A model generated the notes under the pieces. It was not told the origin of the DNA, did no database searches, and worked only from the letters and a program-made list of their open reading frames with translations. Positions 52,217 through 63,436 of a stretch of 64,000 bases of DNA are shown here, in pieces. Numbering within the stretch: the stretch's first letter is position 1; every line of letters begins with the position of its first letter. Both the position numbers and the translations under genes were made by a program. The stretch comes from Naumannella cuiyingiana (GTDB taxonomy: Bacteria; Actinomycetota; Actinomycetes; Propionibacteriales; Propionibacteriaceae). The stretch lies in contig NZ_JACBZS010000001.1 in assembly GCF_013408305.1 (NCBI RefSeq), positions 2,108,001 through 2,172,000 of the forward strand, in the 5' to 3' direction.

Positions 52217-53221
52217 ATGGACATCGCCGGGGCGATCGACTACGACGCGGCGCTGGCGACGGCGCTGCGGCTCGTTCCACCGGGACCTGCACTCGGTGCC
52301 GCGGAGGCGCGGGCCGTGGTCGCCGAGCTGCGCGACGCGGCCGGGCGGGCCGGCGCGCACGTCGGCGAGACCACCGGCCTGCGGGTGCCGGCCGGCGATC
52401 CGCCGGTGGTGGTGATCGACCGGCCGGGCTGGTTGCGGGCGAATCTGGCGACGCTGCGCGGTCTGCTCGGCGAGGGCGACGGCGAGCCCGGCGGCCTGGT
52501 GGCGAAGCTGTCGGCCGTCGAGGTCGGCGCGATGCTGGCCTGGCTGTCCACGCGGGTGCTCGGACAGTTCGACCCGTTCGGCAGTCCGCGCCGGCTGATG
52601 CTGATCGCCCCGAATGTCGTGCACGTCGAGCGCCGGCTCGAGGTCGATCCGGCGGACTTCCGGCTCTGGGTTTGCCTGCACGAGGAGACCCACCGGGTGC
52701 AATTCGCCCACGCGCCGTGGCTCGCCGATCACCTGCGCGGGCTGCTGCGCTCCTTCCTCGACGGGATCGACGTCGACGCGTCCATGATCGCCATGATCAT
52801 GGAACGGGTACGCCGCGGCGCCGGCGCGACCGGTTCCCTGTTGGATCTGGTCACCGACGAGCGCCAGCAGCGCCAACTCGACCAGATCATCGCGGTGATG
52901 TCGCTGGTCGAGGGCCATGCCGACGTGATCATGGACGAGGTCGGTCCGGCGGTGGTCCCCTCCGTCGCGACCATCCGGCGCCGTTTCGACGCGCGTCGCA
53001 GCGCCGGCGGTTGGTCCGGGCTGGCCCGACGACTGCTCGGCATGGAGGCGAAGATGCGCCAGTACGCCGAGGGCGCGGCCTTCTGCCGAGCGGTGCTGGC
53101 CGAGGTCGGCATGGCCGGGCTGAATCACGTCTGGACGTCGCCGAACACCCTGCCGGGCGCGGCCGAGATCGCCGATCCGAAGCTGTGGCTGGATCGGATG
53201 CGGCACCTGCCGCGTGCCTGA
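52217..53221 (+). CDS. Zincin-type metalloprotease-like protein (DUF2342, F420-associated)
   Basis: 334 residues. The zinc motif HEETH (in [10 protein letters not shown]) and a downstream EGHAD supply the ligands of a zincin-2 fold. [13 protein letters not shown] and [20 protein letters not shown] match the DUF2342/putative hydrolase family that is common in F420-making actinobacteria; the enzymatic role is unproven. ATG 52217 has cggag 9 bases upstream. It ends head-to-head with the tetR gene, stops adjacent. Confidence 0.82.
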   Translation: MDIAGAIDYDAALATALRLVPPGPALGAAEARAVVAELRDAAGRAGAHVGETTGLRVPAGDPPVVVIDRPGWLRANLATLRGLLGEGDGEPGGLVAKLSAVEVGAMLAWLSTRVLGQFDPFGSPRRLMLIAPNVVHVERRLEVDPADFRLWVCLHEETHRVQFAHAPWLADHLRGLLRSFLDGIDVDASMIAMIMERVRRGAGATGSLLDLVTDERQQRQLDQIIAVMSLVEGHADVIMDEVGPAVVPSVATIRRRFDARRSAGGWSGLARRLLGMEAKMRQYAEGAAFCRAVLAEVGMAGLNHVWTSPNTLPGAAEIADPKLWLDRMRHLPRA

Positions 53222-53866
53222 TCAGTCGGCCGCGCGGTCGGCGAGGGCGCCGATTCCGGCGATGATCAACTCCAGGCCGAACCCGAACGGCCCGTGCTCG
53301 CCCAGGTCGAAGTCGCCGAGCAGCTCGGCGAGCCCGGGCGCCGCCTCGGAGATCAACTCGCTGGCCTGTGCCGCCGGATCGCCGCCGCGTTGGCGGAACT
53401 CCCACTGCTCGTAGGCGTCGGCGGTCACATACAGCGAGAGCCGTTCGATGGCGGCCGCCGCGATGCCGCTCGGCAGGCCGGCGTCGACCAGCGCGCGGAT
53501 GGTCTGCTCGAAGGCCGCCAGGGAACGCTCCGTGGTGATGATCGAGCCGAACTGCACCGACGCGATGTCGCCGTGGGCGACCAGCACCCGGTGCATCCGC
53601 CGGTAGTAGTCCTCGAGATCGCCCCGCCAGTCGCCCGTGCCCCGGAATGGGCCGACCTCGGCCATCACGACCGCATGCGCGAGTCCGAGGATCTCGTCGC
53701 GACCGGTGACGTGGGCGTACAGGCTGGGGGCCTGGATGCCGAGCTCGCCGGCGACCCGCCGCATGGTCACGGCGCGGGTGCCCTCGGCGTCGATCACGGC
53801 CAGGGCGACGCGGCCGATGCGGTCGCGCGTCACCGGTTCGCGGGTCTCTCGGGCCATGACCGACAT
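53222..53866 (-). CDS. TetR-family repressor of the adjacent MFS exporter
   Basis: 214 residues; ATG 53866 with taggagg upstream. The HTH is VTMRRVAGELGIQAPSLYAH (residues 33-52), as in TetR/AcrR proteins; the C-terminal part (DYYRRMHRVLVAHGDIASVQ, ERLSLYVTADAYEQWEFRQR) resembles the TetR_C_1 ligand domain. The gene is divergent from an MFS exporter, with two identical-type operators between them. The ribosome site overlaps the nearer operator, so it should repress itself and the exporter until a ligand binds. Confidence 0.88.
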   Translation of the reverse strand: MSVMARETREPVTRDRIGRVALAVIDAEGTRAVTMRRVAGELGIQAPSLYAHVTGRDEILGLAHAVVMAEVGPFRGTGDWRGDLEDYYRRMHRVLVAHGDIASVQFGSIITTERSLAAFEQTIRALVDAGLPSGIAAAAIERLSLYVTADAYEQWEFRQRGGDPAAQASELISEAAPGLAELLGDFDLGEHGPFGFGLELIIAGIGALADRAAD

Positions 53867-53877
53867 CGTACTTGCCT

Positions 53878-53892
53878 CCTAACGCTGTTAGG
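53878..53892. promoter_or_regulatory. TetR operator 1 (CCTAAC-N3-GTTAGG)
   Basis: Perfect 6-bp inverted repeat CCTAACGCTGTTAGG, 11 bp upstream of the tetR start and overlapping its ribosome site. Same sequence class as operator 2. Confidence 0.8.
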
Positions 53893-53912
53893 TGCATAGT
53901 GATGAGCGTCAA

Positions 53913-53927
53913 CCTAACAACGTTAGG
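53913..53927. promoter_or_regulatory. TetR operator 2 (CCTAAC-N3-GTTAGG)
   Basis: Perfect repeat CCTAACAACGTTAGG, 22 bp before the MFS start and 35 bp centre-to-centre from operator 1. Two copies in a divergent gap strongly suggest binding sites for the adjacent TetR protein. Confidence 0.8.
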
Positions 53928-53949
53928 AAACGTCGACCCGGAGAATCCC

Positions 53950-55437
53950 ATGAACGCATCCGACACCACAGATTCCCTGACCAACGACGAGCTTCCCGGC
54001 CGATCGGCACCGCCGAGGCCGCAGGCCACGTCGGCCAGGAGCGCCGGGCTCGGCGCCGTGTTCTGGCTGGCCTTCGCAGGCATCCTGCTCGGCGAGATCC
54101 TCGACCTCCTCGACACCCTCGTCACCACCGTCGCCGGGCCGCCGATCCTGCGCGACCTCGGCGGGACGCCCGCCGGGCTGCAGTGGCTGTCCGCGGGCTA
54201 CACCCTCGCCCTGGCCGGCGGCGTGCTGATCGGTGGCCGGCTCGGCGACCGATTCGGACGCAAGCGGCTGTTCCTGATCGGCATGGCGGGCTTCGTCGCC
54301 GCCTCGCTGATCGCGGCGCTCTCGCCCAGTCTCGACGTGCTGCTCGGCGCCCGCTGCGTGCAGGGGCTGCTCGGCGCGCTGATGTTGCCGCAGAGCTTCG
54401 GGCTGATCCGCGATGTCGTCCCCCGCGAGCGCCTGGGCGCGGCATTCGGGGCGTTCGGCGTGACCATGGCGCTGTCGGCACTGGCCGGGCCGCTGCTGGC
54501 CGGCGCCCTGGTCAGCGCCGACCTGTTCGGCCTCGGCTGGCGCGCGATCTTCGCGATCAACATCCCGCTCGGCATCGCCGGCCTGCTGATCGGTACGCGC
54601 TTCCTGCCCGCGTCCCGGCCCGACCGCACGCTCGGCATCGACTACCTCGGCTGCGCCCTCGGCGTGCTCGCCATGGTCTGCCTCGTCTTCCCCCTGGTCG
54701 AGGGGCCCGAGCTCGGCTGGCCGTGGTGGTGCTTCGCCCTGTTCGGCGCCGCCGCGCTTGCCGTGGTGATCTTCGTGGTCCAGCAGCGCGGGCGCTCCGC
54801 GGCCGGGCGCGATCCGCTGGTCCTGCCGTCGCTGTTCGGCAAGATCGCCTTCACCGGCGGCCTGGGGATCAGCATGTTCTTCTTCACCGCCTTCATGGCC
54901 TCGTCGTTCGTCCTGGCGGTGCTGTTCCAGATCGGGCTCGGGCTGACCCCGCTGTTCTCGGCGCTCGCCATGCTGCCGCAGGCCGTCGGCATGATCGTCG
55001 GGCTCAAGGGCTCGGGCAAGCTGGTCTCCGGCCGCTCCCGGCTGCTCGCCGGGTTCGCCGTGGCGGGTCTCGGCCAGGCGACCCTGGCCGCCACCCTGCT
55101 GCTCGGCGGCGCGGCCCTGCAGGCATGGTGGCTCGCGCCCGGCCTGTTGATCACCGGCATCGGGTCCGGAGCCGCGATGGGCCCGATCTTCGATGTGATC
55201 ATCGGCGGCGTGGACGAGGCCGAGACCGGCTCGGCCTCCGGCGTACTCAACGCCACCCAGCAGATCGGCGGCGCCACCGGGGTGGCCGTGCTGGGCACCG
55301 TGCTGTTCGCGGTGTCGGGCGTCGCCGGCTACGCCGCGGGGGCCGCCGCGGCGTACGGGGTCAGCCTGGTGCTGGTGCTCGCGGCGCTGGCGCTGGCAGC
55401 CCGCATCCTGCCGCGCGATCCGGTCGGCCGGAACTGA
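53950..55437 (+). CDS. MFS multidrug exporter (DHA2-like, 14-TM)
   Basis: 495 residues from ATG 53950 (ggag 7 bases upstream); the frame opens at 53872 but that would cross both operators. A hydrophilic 38-residue start is followed by 14 predicted helices. Motif A is GGRLGDRFGRKRLF, motif B region GARCVQGLLGALMLPQSFGL, and motif C-like LSALAGPLLAGALVS. DHA2 exporters use the proton gradient to expel drugs. Controlled by the divergent TetR repressor through two operators. Confidence 0.88.
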   Translation: MNASDTTDSLTNDELPGRSAPPRPQATSARSAGLGAVFWLAFAGILLGEILDLLDTLVTTVAGPPILRDLGGTPAGLQWLSAGYTLALAGGVLIGGRLGDRFGRKRLFLIGMAGFVAASLIAALSPSLDVLLGARCVQGLLGALMLPQSFGLIRDVVPRERLGAAFGAFGVTMALSALAGPLLAGALVSADLFGLGWRAIFAINIPLGIAGLLIGTRFLPASRPDRTLGIDYLGCALGVLAMVCLVFPLVEGPELGWPWWCFALFGAAALAVVIFVVQQRGRSAAGRDPLVLPSLFGKIAFTGGLGISMFFFTAFMASSFVLAVLFQIGLGLTPLFSALAMLPQAVGMIVGLKGSGKLVSGRSRLLAGFAVAGLGQATLAATLLLGGAALQAWWLAPGLLITGIGSGAAMGPIFDVIIGGVDEAETGSASGVLNATQQIGGATGVAVLGTVLFAVSGVAGYAAGAAAAYGVSLVLVLAALALAARILPRDPVGRN

Positions 55438-55465
55438 GGCGAGGCCGGGCGGCACAATGGTCGGC

Positions 55466-56443
55466 ATGGCTCGCCGGGCGCTCGGACCGAACGCGCTGGC
55501 GGTCGTGCAGGCGGTCCGCGCGGGGCTGGACGGCGAGCCCGGCCCGGTCACCGTCGGCTGCTCCGGCGGCCCCGATTCGCTCGCGCTGACCGCGGCCGCC
55601 GCGCATGCGGTCCGCGAGCTGCGGGTGCTGATCGTCGACCACGGCCTGCACCCGGGCTCGGACGCCGTCGCGGAGGCGGTACGCCGACAGCTCCGCGCCT
55701 GGCAGGCCGACGGGCCGCTGGCCGACGCCCCCGGCGGACCCCCGCGGCTGGAGATCCTGCTCGCCCGGGTCACCGGCACCGGCGGACGGGGCGGGCCGGA
55801 GGCCGCGGCGCGACGGGCCCGCTACCGGGTCTTCGAGGACTCGCTCGCGCTGAGCGGTGGCGTACTGCTGCTCGGCCACACCCTCGACGACCAGGCCGAA
55901 CAGGTGCTGCTCGGCCTCGCCCGCGGCTCGGGGACGCGCTCGCTCGCCGGCATGCCCGCGGCCCGCGGGCCCTACCGCCGCCCGCTGCTCGGCCTGCGGC
56001 GCGCGCAGACCGAGGCCGCCTGCGCCGAGTTCGGGCTCGAGCCGTGGCACGACCCGCACAATGCCGACCCGAGCTTTGCCCGGGTGCGGGTGCGTACCCG
56101 CGTCCTGCCCGTCCTGGAGGCCGAGCTCGGGCCCGGGGTGGCCGAGGCGCTCGCGCGTACCGCCGATCAGCTCGCCCAGGACGAGGACCTGCTCGGCGGC
56201 CGGGCGGGCGAGCTGGCCGAGATCGAGGTGCTGCCCGTCGCGCTGCTCGCCGGCGAGCACCCCGCGATCCGGCGGCGGATGCTGCGGGCCTGGCTGCTGC
56301 GCCGGGGCGCGGCGGACCTGTCCGCGACCAACATCGCGGCCGTCGACCGGCTCGTCACCGACTGGTCCGGGCAGCGTTTCGTCGAGGTCCCGGGGCTGCG
56401 GATCGGGCGCAGTGCCGGAATGCTGCAGGTTGTGCCAGAGTGA
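55466..56443 (+). CDS. tilS: tRNA(Ile)-lysidine synthase
   Basis: 325 residues from ATG 55466; ATG 55457 would add three residues but overlaps a CACAAT box (55453-55458), which places 55466 7 nt after a -10, fitting leaderless expression. The PP-loop SGGPDS (in VGCSGGPDSLAL) and HTLDDQAEQVLLGLARGSGT are diagnostic. It makes lysidine in the CAU anticodon of tRNA-Ile. hpt starts 6 bp downstream, ftsH follows: a conserved order in Gram-positives. Confidence 0.92.
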   Translation: MARRALGPNALAVVQAVRAGLDGEPGPVTVGCSGGPDSLALTAAAAHAVRELRVLIVDHGLHPGSDAVAEAVRRQLRAWQADGPLADAPGGPPRLEILLARVTGTGGRGGPEAAARRARYRVFEDSLALSGGVLLLGHTLDDQAEQVLLGLARGSGTRSLAGMPAARGPYRRPLLGLRRAQTEAACAEFGLEPWHDPHNADPSFARVRVRTRVLPVLEAELGPGVAEALARTADQLAQDEDLLGGRAGELAEIEVLPVALLAGEHPAIRRRMLRAWLLRRGAADLSATNIAAVDRLVTDWSGQRFVEVPGLRIGRSAGMLQVVPE

Positions 56444-56449
56444 GCCTTC

Positions 56450-57001
56450 GTGGACATCTCCGACATCTCCGGTGACATCGAACACGTGCTCTACACCCCC
56501 GAGCAGATCCAGGAGCGGCTGCGCGAACTCGCCGAGCAGGTCGACTCCGACTACGCCGACTCCGACCCGCTGCTGGTCGGCGTGCTGACCGGAGCCGTGA
56601 TGGTGATGGCCGACCTGTCGCGCGCGCTGCGTACCCACTGCACGATGGACTGGATGGCGATCTCCTCCTACGGGTCGGGTACGCAGAGCTCCGGCGTCGT
56701 GCGCATCCTGAAGGACCTGAACACCGACATCTCCGGGCGCGACGTGCTGGTCGTCGAGGACATCATCGACACCGGCCTGACGCTGTCCTACCTGGTCTCG
56801 AACCTGCGCTCGCGCGAGCCGAACAGCCTCGAGATCATGACCATGTTCCGCAAGCCGGAGGCGCTGCAGAACAGCGTCGACGTGAAGTACGTCGGCTTCG
56901 ACATCCCCAACGAGTTCGTCGTCGGCTACGGGCTGGACTACGACGGTCGCTACCGCAACTACACCGGCCTCGGCACGCTGAAGCCCGAGGTCTACTCCTG
57001 A
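56450..57001 (+). CDS. hpt: Hypoxanthine-guanine phosphoribosyltransferase
   Basis: 183 residues; GTG 56450. The PRPP-binding motif VLVVEDIIDTGLTL is complete, with VGVLTGAVMVMADLSRAL (loop I) and VGYGLDYDGRYRNY (base/metal site). It salvages hypoxanthine and guanine to IMP and GMP. It lies 6 bp after tilS and 113 bp before ftsH, as in Streptomyces and Mycobacterium. Confidence 0.94.
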   Translation: MDISDISGDIEHVLYTPEQIQERLRELAEQVDSDYADSDPLLVGVLTGAVMVMADLSRALRTHCTMDWMAISSYGSGTQSSGVVRILKDLNTDISGRDVLVVEDIIDTGLTLSYLVSNLRSREPNSLEIMTMFRKPEALQNSVDVKYVGFDIPNEFVVGYGLDYDGRYRNYTGLGTLKPEVYS

Positions 57002-57114
57002 CCCGGGCCGGATCGCCCGCCGCGACTCTTGTCAGCCGTGGGCGAAGCGATGCGGGTCGGGCCCGCGCGGCCGGGTAGTCTCGTGGTGCTCACCCGTCAC
57101 CGTCAAGGCTGCCC

Positions 57115-59216
<2,102 letters not shown>

Positions 59217-59217
<1 letters not shown>

Positions 59218-59789
59218 TGGGGCAGGTCGATCACGAGCGGGTCGTCGCCGCGGTCCGCGAGATCCTGATCGGCATCGGCGAGGACCCCGACCGCGAGGGC
59301 CTGCGAGAGACCCCGGGGCGGGTCGCCCGGGCCTATGTCGAGATGTTCGCCGGGATCGGCGCCGAGCCGGAGGAGGCGCTGAGCACCACCTTCGACCTCG
59401 GCCACGACGAGTTGGTGCTGGTCACCGACATCGAGTTGTGGAGCGTCTGCGAGCATCACCTGCTGCCGTTCACCGGGGTGGCGCATGTCGGCTACGTGCC
59501 GGCCCCGGACGGCCGGATCACCGGATTGTCGAAGCTGGCCCGCCTGGTGGACCTGTATGCCAAGCGGCCGCAGGTGCAGGAGCGGCTGACCACCCAGATC
59601 GCCGACGCGCTCGTCGAGGGGCTGCAGCCGCGGGGCGTGATCGTGGTGATCGAGGCCGAGCACCTGTGCATGACCATGCGCGGCGTCCGCAAGCCCGGAG
59701 CCAAGACGATCACCAGTGCGGTGCGCGGCCAGTTGCGCGATGCCACCACCCGCGCCGAGGCGCTCGCGCTGATCCACGGCCGACGCTAG
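59217..59789 (+). CDS. folE: GTP cyclohydrolase I
   Basis: 190 residues. Zinc/active-site [33 protein letters not shown] and [19 protein letters not shown] are all present. First enzyme of folate synthesis: GTP to dihydroneopterin triphosphate. ATG 59217 overlaps the ftsH stop. The other folate genes resume at 61012 after an intervening minus-strand gene. Confidence 0.95.
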
Positions 59790-59820
59790 TCCGGGCGTAC
59801 CCGGTCGCGGGAACCGTCGG

Positions 59821-60897
59821 CTACTGCAGCGGTTCGAGCCAGCTCCGGTCGCCGCGGGCGCCGTTCACCTCGCGCCCGCACAGGGTCGCGATGGCTCCGT
59901 CCAGCAGGCCCAGGACGCGGGCCCAGGCCGGGTCGGCGCGGGTCGCGTCGACATCGCTGACGACCTCGCGGCCGGTGTCGACGGCGCCGAACCGGAGCAG
60001 GAAGTTCCGGGGGCCGGGGGCCGCCGGAGGTGTCGGGAACCGCGTGGCCGCCATCGCCTGCTCGAACTGCGCGCCCCAGGCCGGGGCGAGCTGGCCGTCC
60101 CAGGTCTGGGCGGCGTCGCGGGTCTGCCAGCGCGCGGACACGTCGCCGTTGGCGAACCGCCACTGCAGGATGTACTGCCGGTCCGGGCCGTCGGCGAAGG
60201 CGTAGGTGCCGAGCTCCGTTTCCGGTACGCCGGCCAGCCGCTCGGGCTCGAACGCGGCCCGGCGTACGTGATCGGCCCAACGCTCCGGGCGGCCCAGCTC
60301 CGCGTGCGGCCCGGCACCGCCGAAGACGAGGATCAGATCGGGGGCGGGGCGGCCGAGGGCCGCGGCGCGCTCGGCCAGCGGGGTGACCTGGCGGGCCACC
60401 GCCAGCACGTCGTCGGTGACATCGGGCTCGGTCATCCGCTCCCGCGCCGCGGCCCAGGTGCTGACCAGCCGGTCGGCCGCCGCGGCGGGCAGCCCGGTCG
60501 CTGCGCCGGTGGGTGCGCGGCGCAGGTCCAGGCCGGGCAACCCGGCGAGCTCCATCAACGATTCCAGCCGGAGGTCGGCCGGTACGCCGCCGCGCGCGAG
60601 CTGCCGGTCGAAGTCGGGCAGCCACGATCGGTTGTACGGGCCGGTCGCCCCGGCGGCCCAGGCCGTGGCGGCGATCACCGTCTCGAGCGCACGCCAGCGC
60701 GGCGTCGGGTCCTCGCCGGCCTCGAGGCGCTCGCCGGACAGCAGCTCGTCGAGCACGCCCGGCGCGACATCGTCGTCCAGGTGTGGCCGGACCGTTGCGG
60801 CGAGCCGCTCCGCGATGGCCTTGCTCTCGCCGGCCCGCAGCACCAGCGAGCGCACCTCCGCCGCCGATGCGGCATACACCCGGAGCATCTCGCCCAT
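59821..60897 (-). CDS. Unrecognised protein inserted in the folate cluster
   Basis: 358 residues, soluble, Ala/Arg-rich, no signal peptide. LRVYAASAAEVRSLVLRAGE starts it; WAAGATGPYNRSWLPDFDRQ and QYILQWRFANGDVSARWQTR are the most distinctive stretches. I do not recognise the family. It is transcribed against folE and folP and splits them. Start: ATG 60897, no ribosome site, TACGGT (60909-60904 on the minus strand) ends 6 nt upstream, so probably leaderless and separately transcribed. Confidence 0.6.
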   Translation of the reverse strand: MGEMLRVYAASAAEVRSLVLRAGESKAIAERLAATVRPHLDDDVAPGVLDELLSGERLEAGEDPTPRWRALETVIAATAWAAGATGPYNRSWLPDFDRQLARGGVPADLRLESLMELAGLPGLDLRRAPTGAATGLPAAAADRLVSTWAAARERMTEPDVTDDVLAVARQVTPLAERAAALGRPAPDLILVFGGAGPHAELGRPERWADHVRRAAFEPERLAGVPETELGTYAFADGPDRQYILQWRFANGDVSARWQTRDAAQTWDGQLAPAWGAQFEQAMAATRFPTPPAAPGPRNFLLRFGAVDTGREVVSDVDATRADPAWARVLGLLDGAIATLCGREVNGARGDRSWLEPLQ

Positions 60898-61011
60898 GGC
60901 GACACCGTAGGGCACCGCCGGGCGAACGGTTCGCAGAACCGGTGCCCATCCGCACGACGCCGCGGCGCGCCCCGGCTCGACCGGCGTCCGGACTCGGGAC
61001 ACAATGCCCGG

Positions 61012-61875
61012 GTGCCGAGCCTCGATCCGCTGCTGACACCGGGCCCGACCCGGGTGATGGGCATCGTCAACGTCACGCCGGACTCGTTCTCCGACGGCGG
61101 CATGTGGTTCGACCACCCGCGGGCGATCGAGCGCGGGCTGCGCCTGGCCGCCGACGGGGCCGACCTGGTCGACGTGGGCGGCGAGTCCACCCGCCCGGGC
61201 GCCACCCGCGCGGATCCGGCCGAGGAGCTGCGCCGGGTCCTGCCGGTGATCCGCGAGCTGTCCGCGGCCGGCGTACCGATCTCGATCGACACCATGCGCG
61301 CCGAGGTGGCGCGGGCCGCCGTCGCCGCCGGCGCGCGGATCGTCAACGATGTCTCCGGCGGCCTCGCCGATCCGGCGATGCTGCCGACGGTCGCCGATCT
61401 CGGCGTACCGCTGATCTGCATGCACTGGCGGGGACACTCGGCGACGATGGCCGATCTGGCCGACTACGACGACGTCGTTGCCCGGGTACGCGACGAGCTC
61501 GCCCGCCGCCGCGACGCGGCTCTCGCCGCCGACATCCCCGGTGAGTTGATCATCCTCGATCCCGGGCTCGGATTCGCCAAGACCGCCGAACACAACTGGC
61601 AACTCCTCACCCACCTCGACGCCCTTGCCGATCTTGGTCACCCGCTGCTGGTCGGCGCCTCCCGGAAACGCTTCCTGGGTACGCTGCTCGCCGACCGCGC
61701 CGGCGACCGGCCGCCGGCCGAGCGCGATGCCGCCACCGCCGCGATCACCGCACTGCTCGCCGAACGCGGCATCTGGGGGGTGCGGACGCACACGGTCGCG
61801 GAGCACCGCGACGCCGTGGCGGTCGGGCAGGCGTGGCGAACGGCCGCCTCGGGCCGTGGCGGCGGGCTCCGCTAG
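61012..61875 (+). CDS. folP: Dihydropteroate synthase
   Basis: 287 residues from GTG 61012. MGIVNVTPDSFSDGG (pterin/PPi loop), DVGGESTRPGATR, NDVSGG, and LDPGLGFAKTAEHN plus VGASRKRFLG are the DHPS signatures. It joins p-aminobenzoate to pterin; the target of sulfonamides. No ribosome site; CACAAT (61000-61005) ends 6 nt upstream, so probably leaderless. folB and folK follow. Confidence 0.95.
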   Translation: MPSLDPLLTPGPTRVMGIVNVTPDSFSDGGMWFDHPRAIERGLRLAADGADLVDVGGESTRPGATRADPAEELRRVLPVIRELSAAGVPISIDTMRAEVARAAVAAGARIVNDVSGGLADPAMLPTVADLGVPLICMHWRGHSATMADLADYDDVVARVRDELARRRDAALAADIPGELIILDPGLGFAKTAEHNWQLLTHLDALADLGHPLLVGASRKRFLGTLLADRAGDRPPAERDAATAAITALLAERGIWGVRTHTVAEHRDAVAVGQAWRTAASGRGGGLR

Positions 61876-61909
61876 GGTCGGGGACGCCCGGCCGACCAGG
61901 AGGTGATCA

Positions 61910-62302
61910 GTGACCGGTTTCGTCGCCGACCCGGCGCTCGCCGACCGGATCGAGCTGCGCGGGATCACCGGTTTCGGCCGCCACGGCGTCCATCCGCACG
62001 AACGCCGCGACGGGCAGCGATTTGTCGCCGATGTGACCTGCTGGCTGGACCTTTCGCCGGCCGCCGCGAGCGATGATCTTGCCGACACGATCGACTACGC
62101 TGGCTTGGCGCAGGCCGTGGTGGCAGACATCGAAGGCGAGCCGCTCGACCTGCTGGAAGCTCTCGGCGCGCGGATTGCGGCGAGTTGTCTTGCCGATTCC
62201 CGGGTACGCCGGGTCTCGGTGACCGTCCACAAACCGGATGTCGACATGCCGGTGCCGGTGACCGACGTCGCCGTCACGATTCAGAGGAGTGCCGATCGAT
62301 GA
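61910..62302 (+). CDS. folB: Dihydroneopterin aldolase
   Basis: 130 residues; GTG 61910 with an excellent ribosome site (aggaggtgatca). IELRGITGFGRHGVHPHERR and DLLEALGARIAASCL contain the active-site Tyr/Glu/Lys region of FolB (Tyr is His/Arg-neighboured here, GRHGVHP); SVTVHKPDVDMPVP ends it. Makes 6-hydroxymethyl-dihydropterin. Overlaps folK by 4 bases. Confidence 0.93.
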   Translation: MTGFVADPALADRIELRGITGFGRHGVHPHERRDGQRFVADVTCWLDLSPAAASDDLADTIDYAGLAQAVVADIEGEPLDLLEALGARIAASCLADSRVRRVSVTVHKPDVDMPVPVTDVAVTIQRSADR

Positions 62303-62859
62303 CCAGCCCCAATCCCTTCGCGATCGACGCCGACACGTTGAGCGGGATGAAGCCCATCCGACAGGTGGTGTTCTCGCTGGGTTCCAGCCTGGGGGACCGG
62401 CAGGCGACTCTTTCCGGCGCGGTGCAGGCGCTGGAGGACACGCCCGACCTGCGGGTGGTCGACATATCGTCGGTCTATGAGACGACGCCGGTCGGCGGCG
62501 GGGAGGGCGATCCCGACTTCTACAACATCGTGGTGATCGCCGACACCACGATGGAGCCGCGCACGCTGCTGGAACGCGCCAACGCGATCGAGGACGCGTT
62601 CGGCCGGTCCCGCGAGGACGAGCAGAACGCGCCGCGCACCCTCGACGTGGATCTGATCATGGTCGGCAAGGACCGAGTGGACGACGACACCCTGACCCTG
62701 CCGCACCCGCGCGCGCACGAGCGCGCCTTCGTGCTGGTGCCGTGGGCCGAGATCGAGCCGGCGGGCGAGCTGCCCGGTCACGGTGCGATCGCCGAACTGC
62801 TGACGTCGCTGGACGCCTCCGGGGTGCGCCGGCTCGACGACGTGGAGCTGGATCGCTGA
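62299..62859 (+). CDS. folK: 6-hydroxymethyl-7,8-dihydropterin pyrophosphokinase
   Basis: 186 residues; ATG 62299 (agaggag upstream) overlaps folB. An N-terminal extension of about 24 residues precedes FSLGSSLGDRQATL. VYETTPVGGGEGDPDFYNIV, PRTLDVDLIMVG and LPHPRAHERAFVLVPWAEI are the HPPK motifs. Transfers pyrophosphate from ATP to the pterin, giving the folP substrate. The N-terminal extension is longer than usual. Confidence 0.94.
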   Translation: MTSPNPFAIDADTLSGMKPIRQVVFSLGSSLGDRQATLSGAVQALEDTPDLRVVDISSVYETTPVGGGEGDPDFYNIVVIADTTMEPRTLLERANAIEDAFGRSREDEQNAPRTLDVDLIMVGKDRVDDDTLTLPHPRAHERAFVLVPWAEIEPAGELPGHGAIAELLTSLDASGVRRLDDVELDR

Positions 62860-62860
62860 G

Positions 62861-63379
62861 ATGACGGACCCGGGCTCGGCACCGGGCGGGCCCGAGCCGG
62901 GCCCGGAGGGCGGCCGGCTGCAGCCCACGTCCACGCGGGTGCTGATCATCGCCGCGGTGCTGGGCGGGGCGGGAGCGTTCGCGCTGGGCAAGCTCGCCGA
63001 GCTGATCACCGGCGTACCCCTGCAACTGTCGTGGGCCGGCCCGGTCGCGCTGCTGGCGATCGCCGGCTGCGTCGCGGCCATCGCCATCGGCGCGTGGCGG
63101 CGGCTGCGGACCGATCGGCGGCCGGTCGAGCCCGAGCGTGCCGTCGCCCTGCTGGCGCTGGGCAAGTCCGCCGCCCTCGCCGGGGCGCTGCTGGCGGGCG
63201 GCTATCTCGTGTTCGCGCTGCTGTCGCTGGGCGCCATTGCCGCACCGGCCCCGCGACTTCGGGTGATCACCTCGCTGGTCGCCGTGGTCGGGGGAGTGGG
63301 AATCATGATCGCCGGGCTGGTGCTGGAGCGGGCCTGCCGCGTACCCGATGACGACTCAGCGAACAATCAGGAAAATTGA
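62861..63379 (+). CDS. DUF3180 membrane protein
   Basis: 172 residues; starts one base after the folK stop. A hydrophilic N-terminus (Pro/Gly-rich, 22 residues), then four membrane segments: TRVLIIAAVLGGAGAFALGK, LSWAGPVALLAIAGCVAAIA, AALAGALLAGGYLVFALLSL and ITSLVAVVGGVGIMIAGLVL. DUF3180 follows folK in most actinobacteria; its function is unknown. Co-transcribed with the folate genes. Confidence 0.85.
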   Translation: MTDPGSAPGGPEPGPEGGRLQPTSTRVLIIAAVLGGAGAFALGKLAELITGVPLQLSWAGPVALLAIAGCVAAIAIGAWRRLRTDRRPVEPERAVALLALGKSAALAGALLAGGYLVFALLSLGAIAAPAPRLRVITSLVAVVGGVGIMIAGLVLERACRVPDDDSANNQEN

Positions 63380-63436
63380 GCCCGCACGAGGCCGAGTCGC
63401 GCTGTCGTTCGGTGAATCACGTGACACAATGCACTC

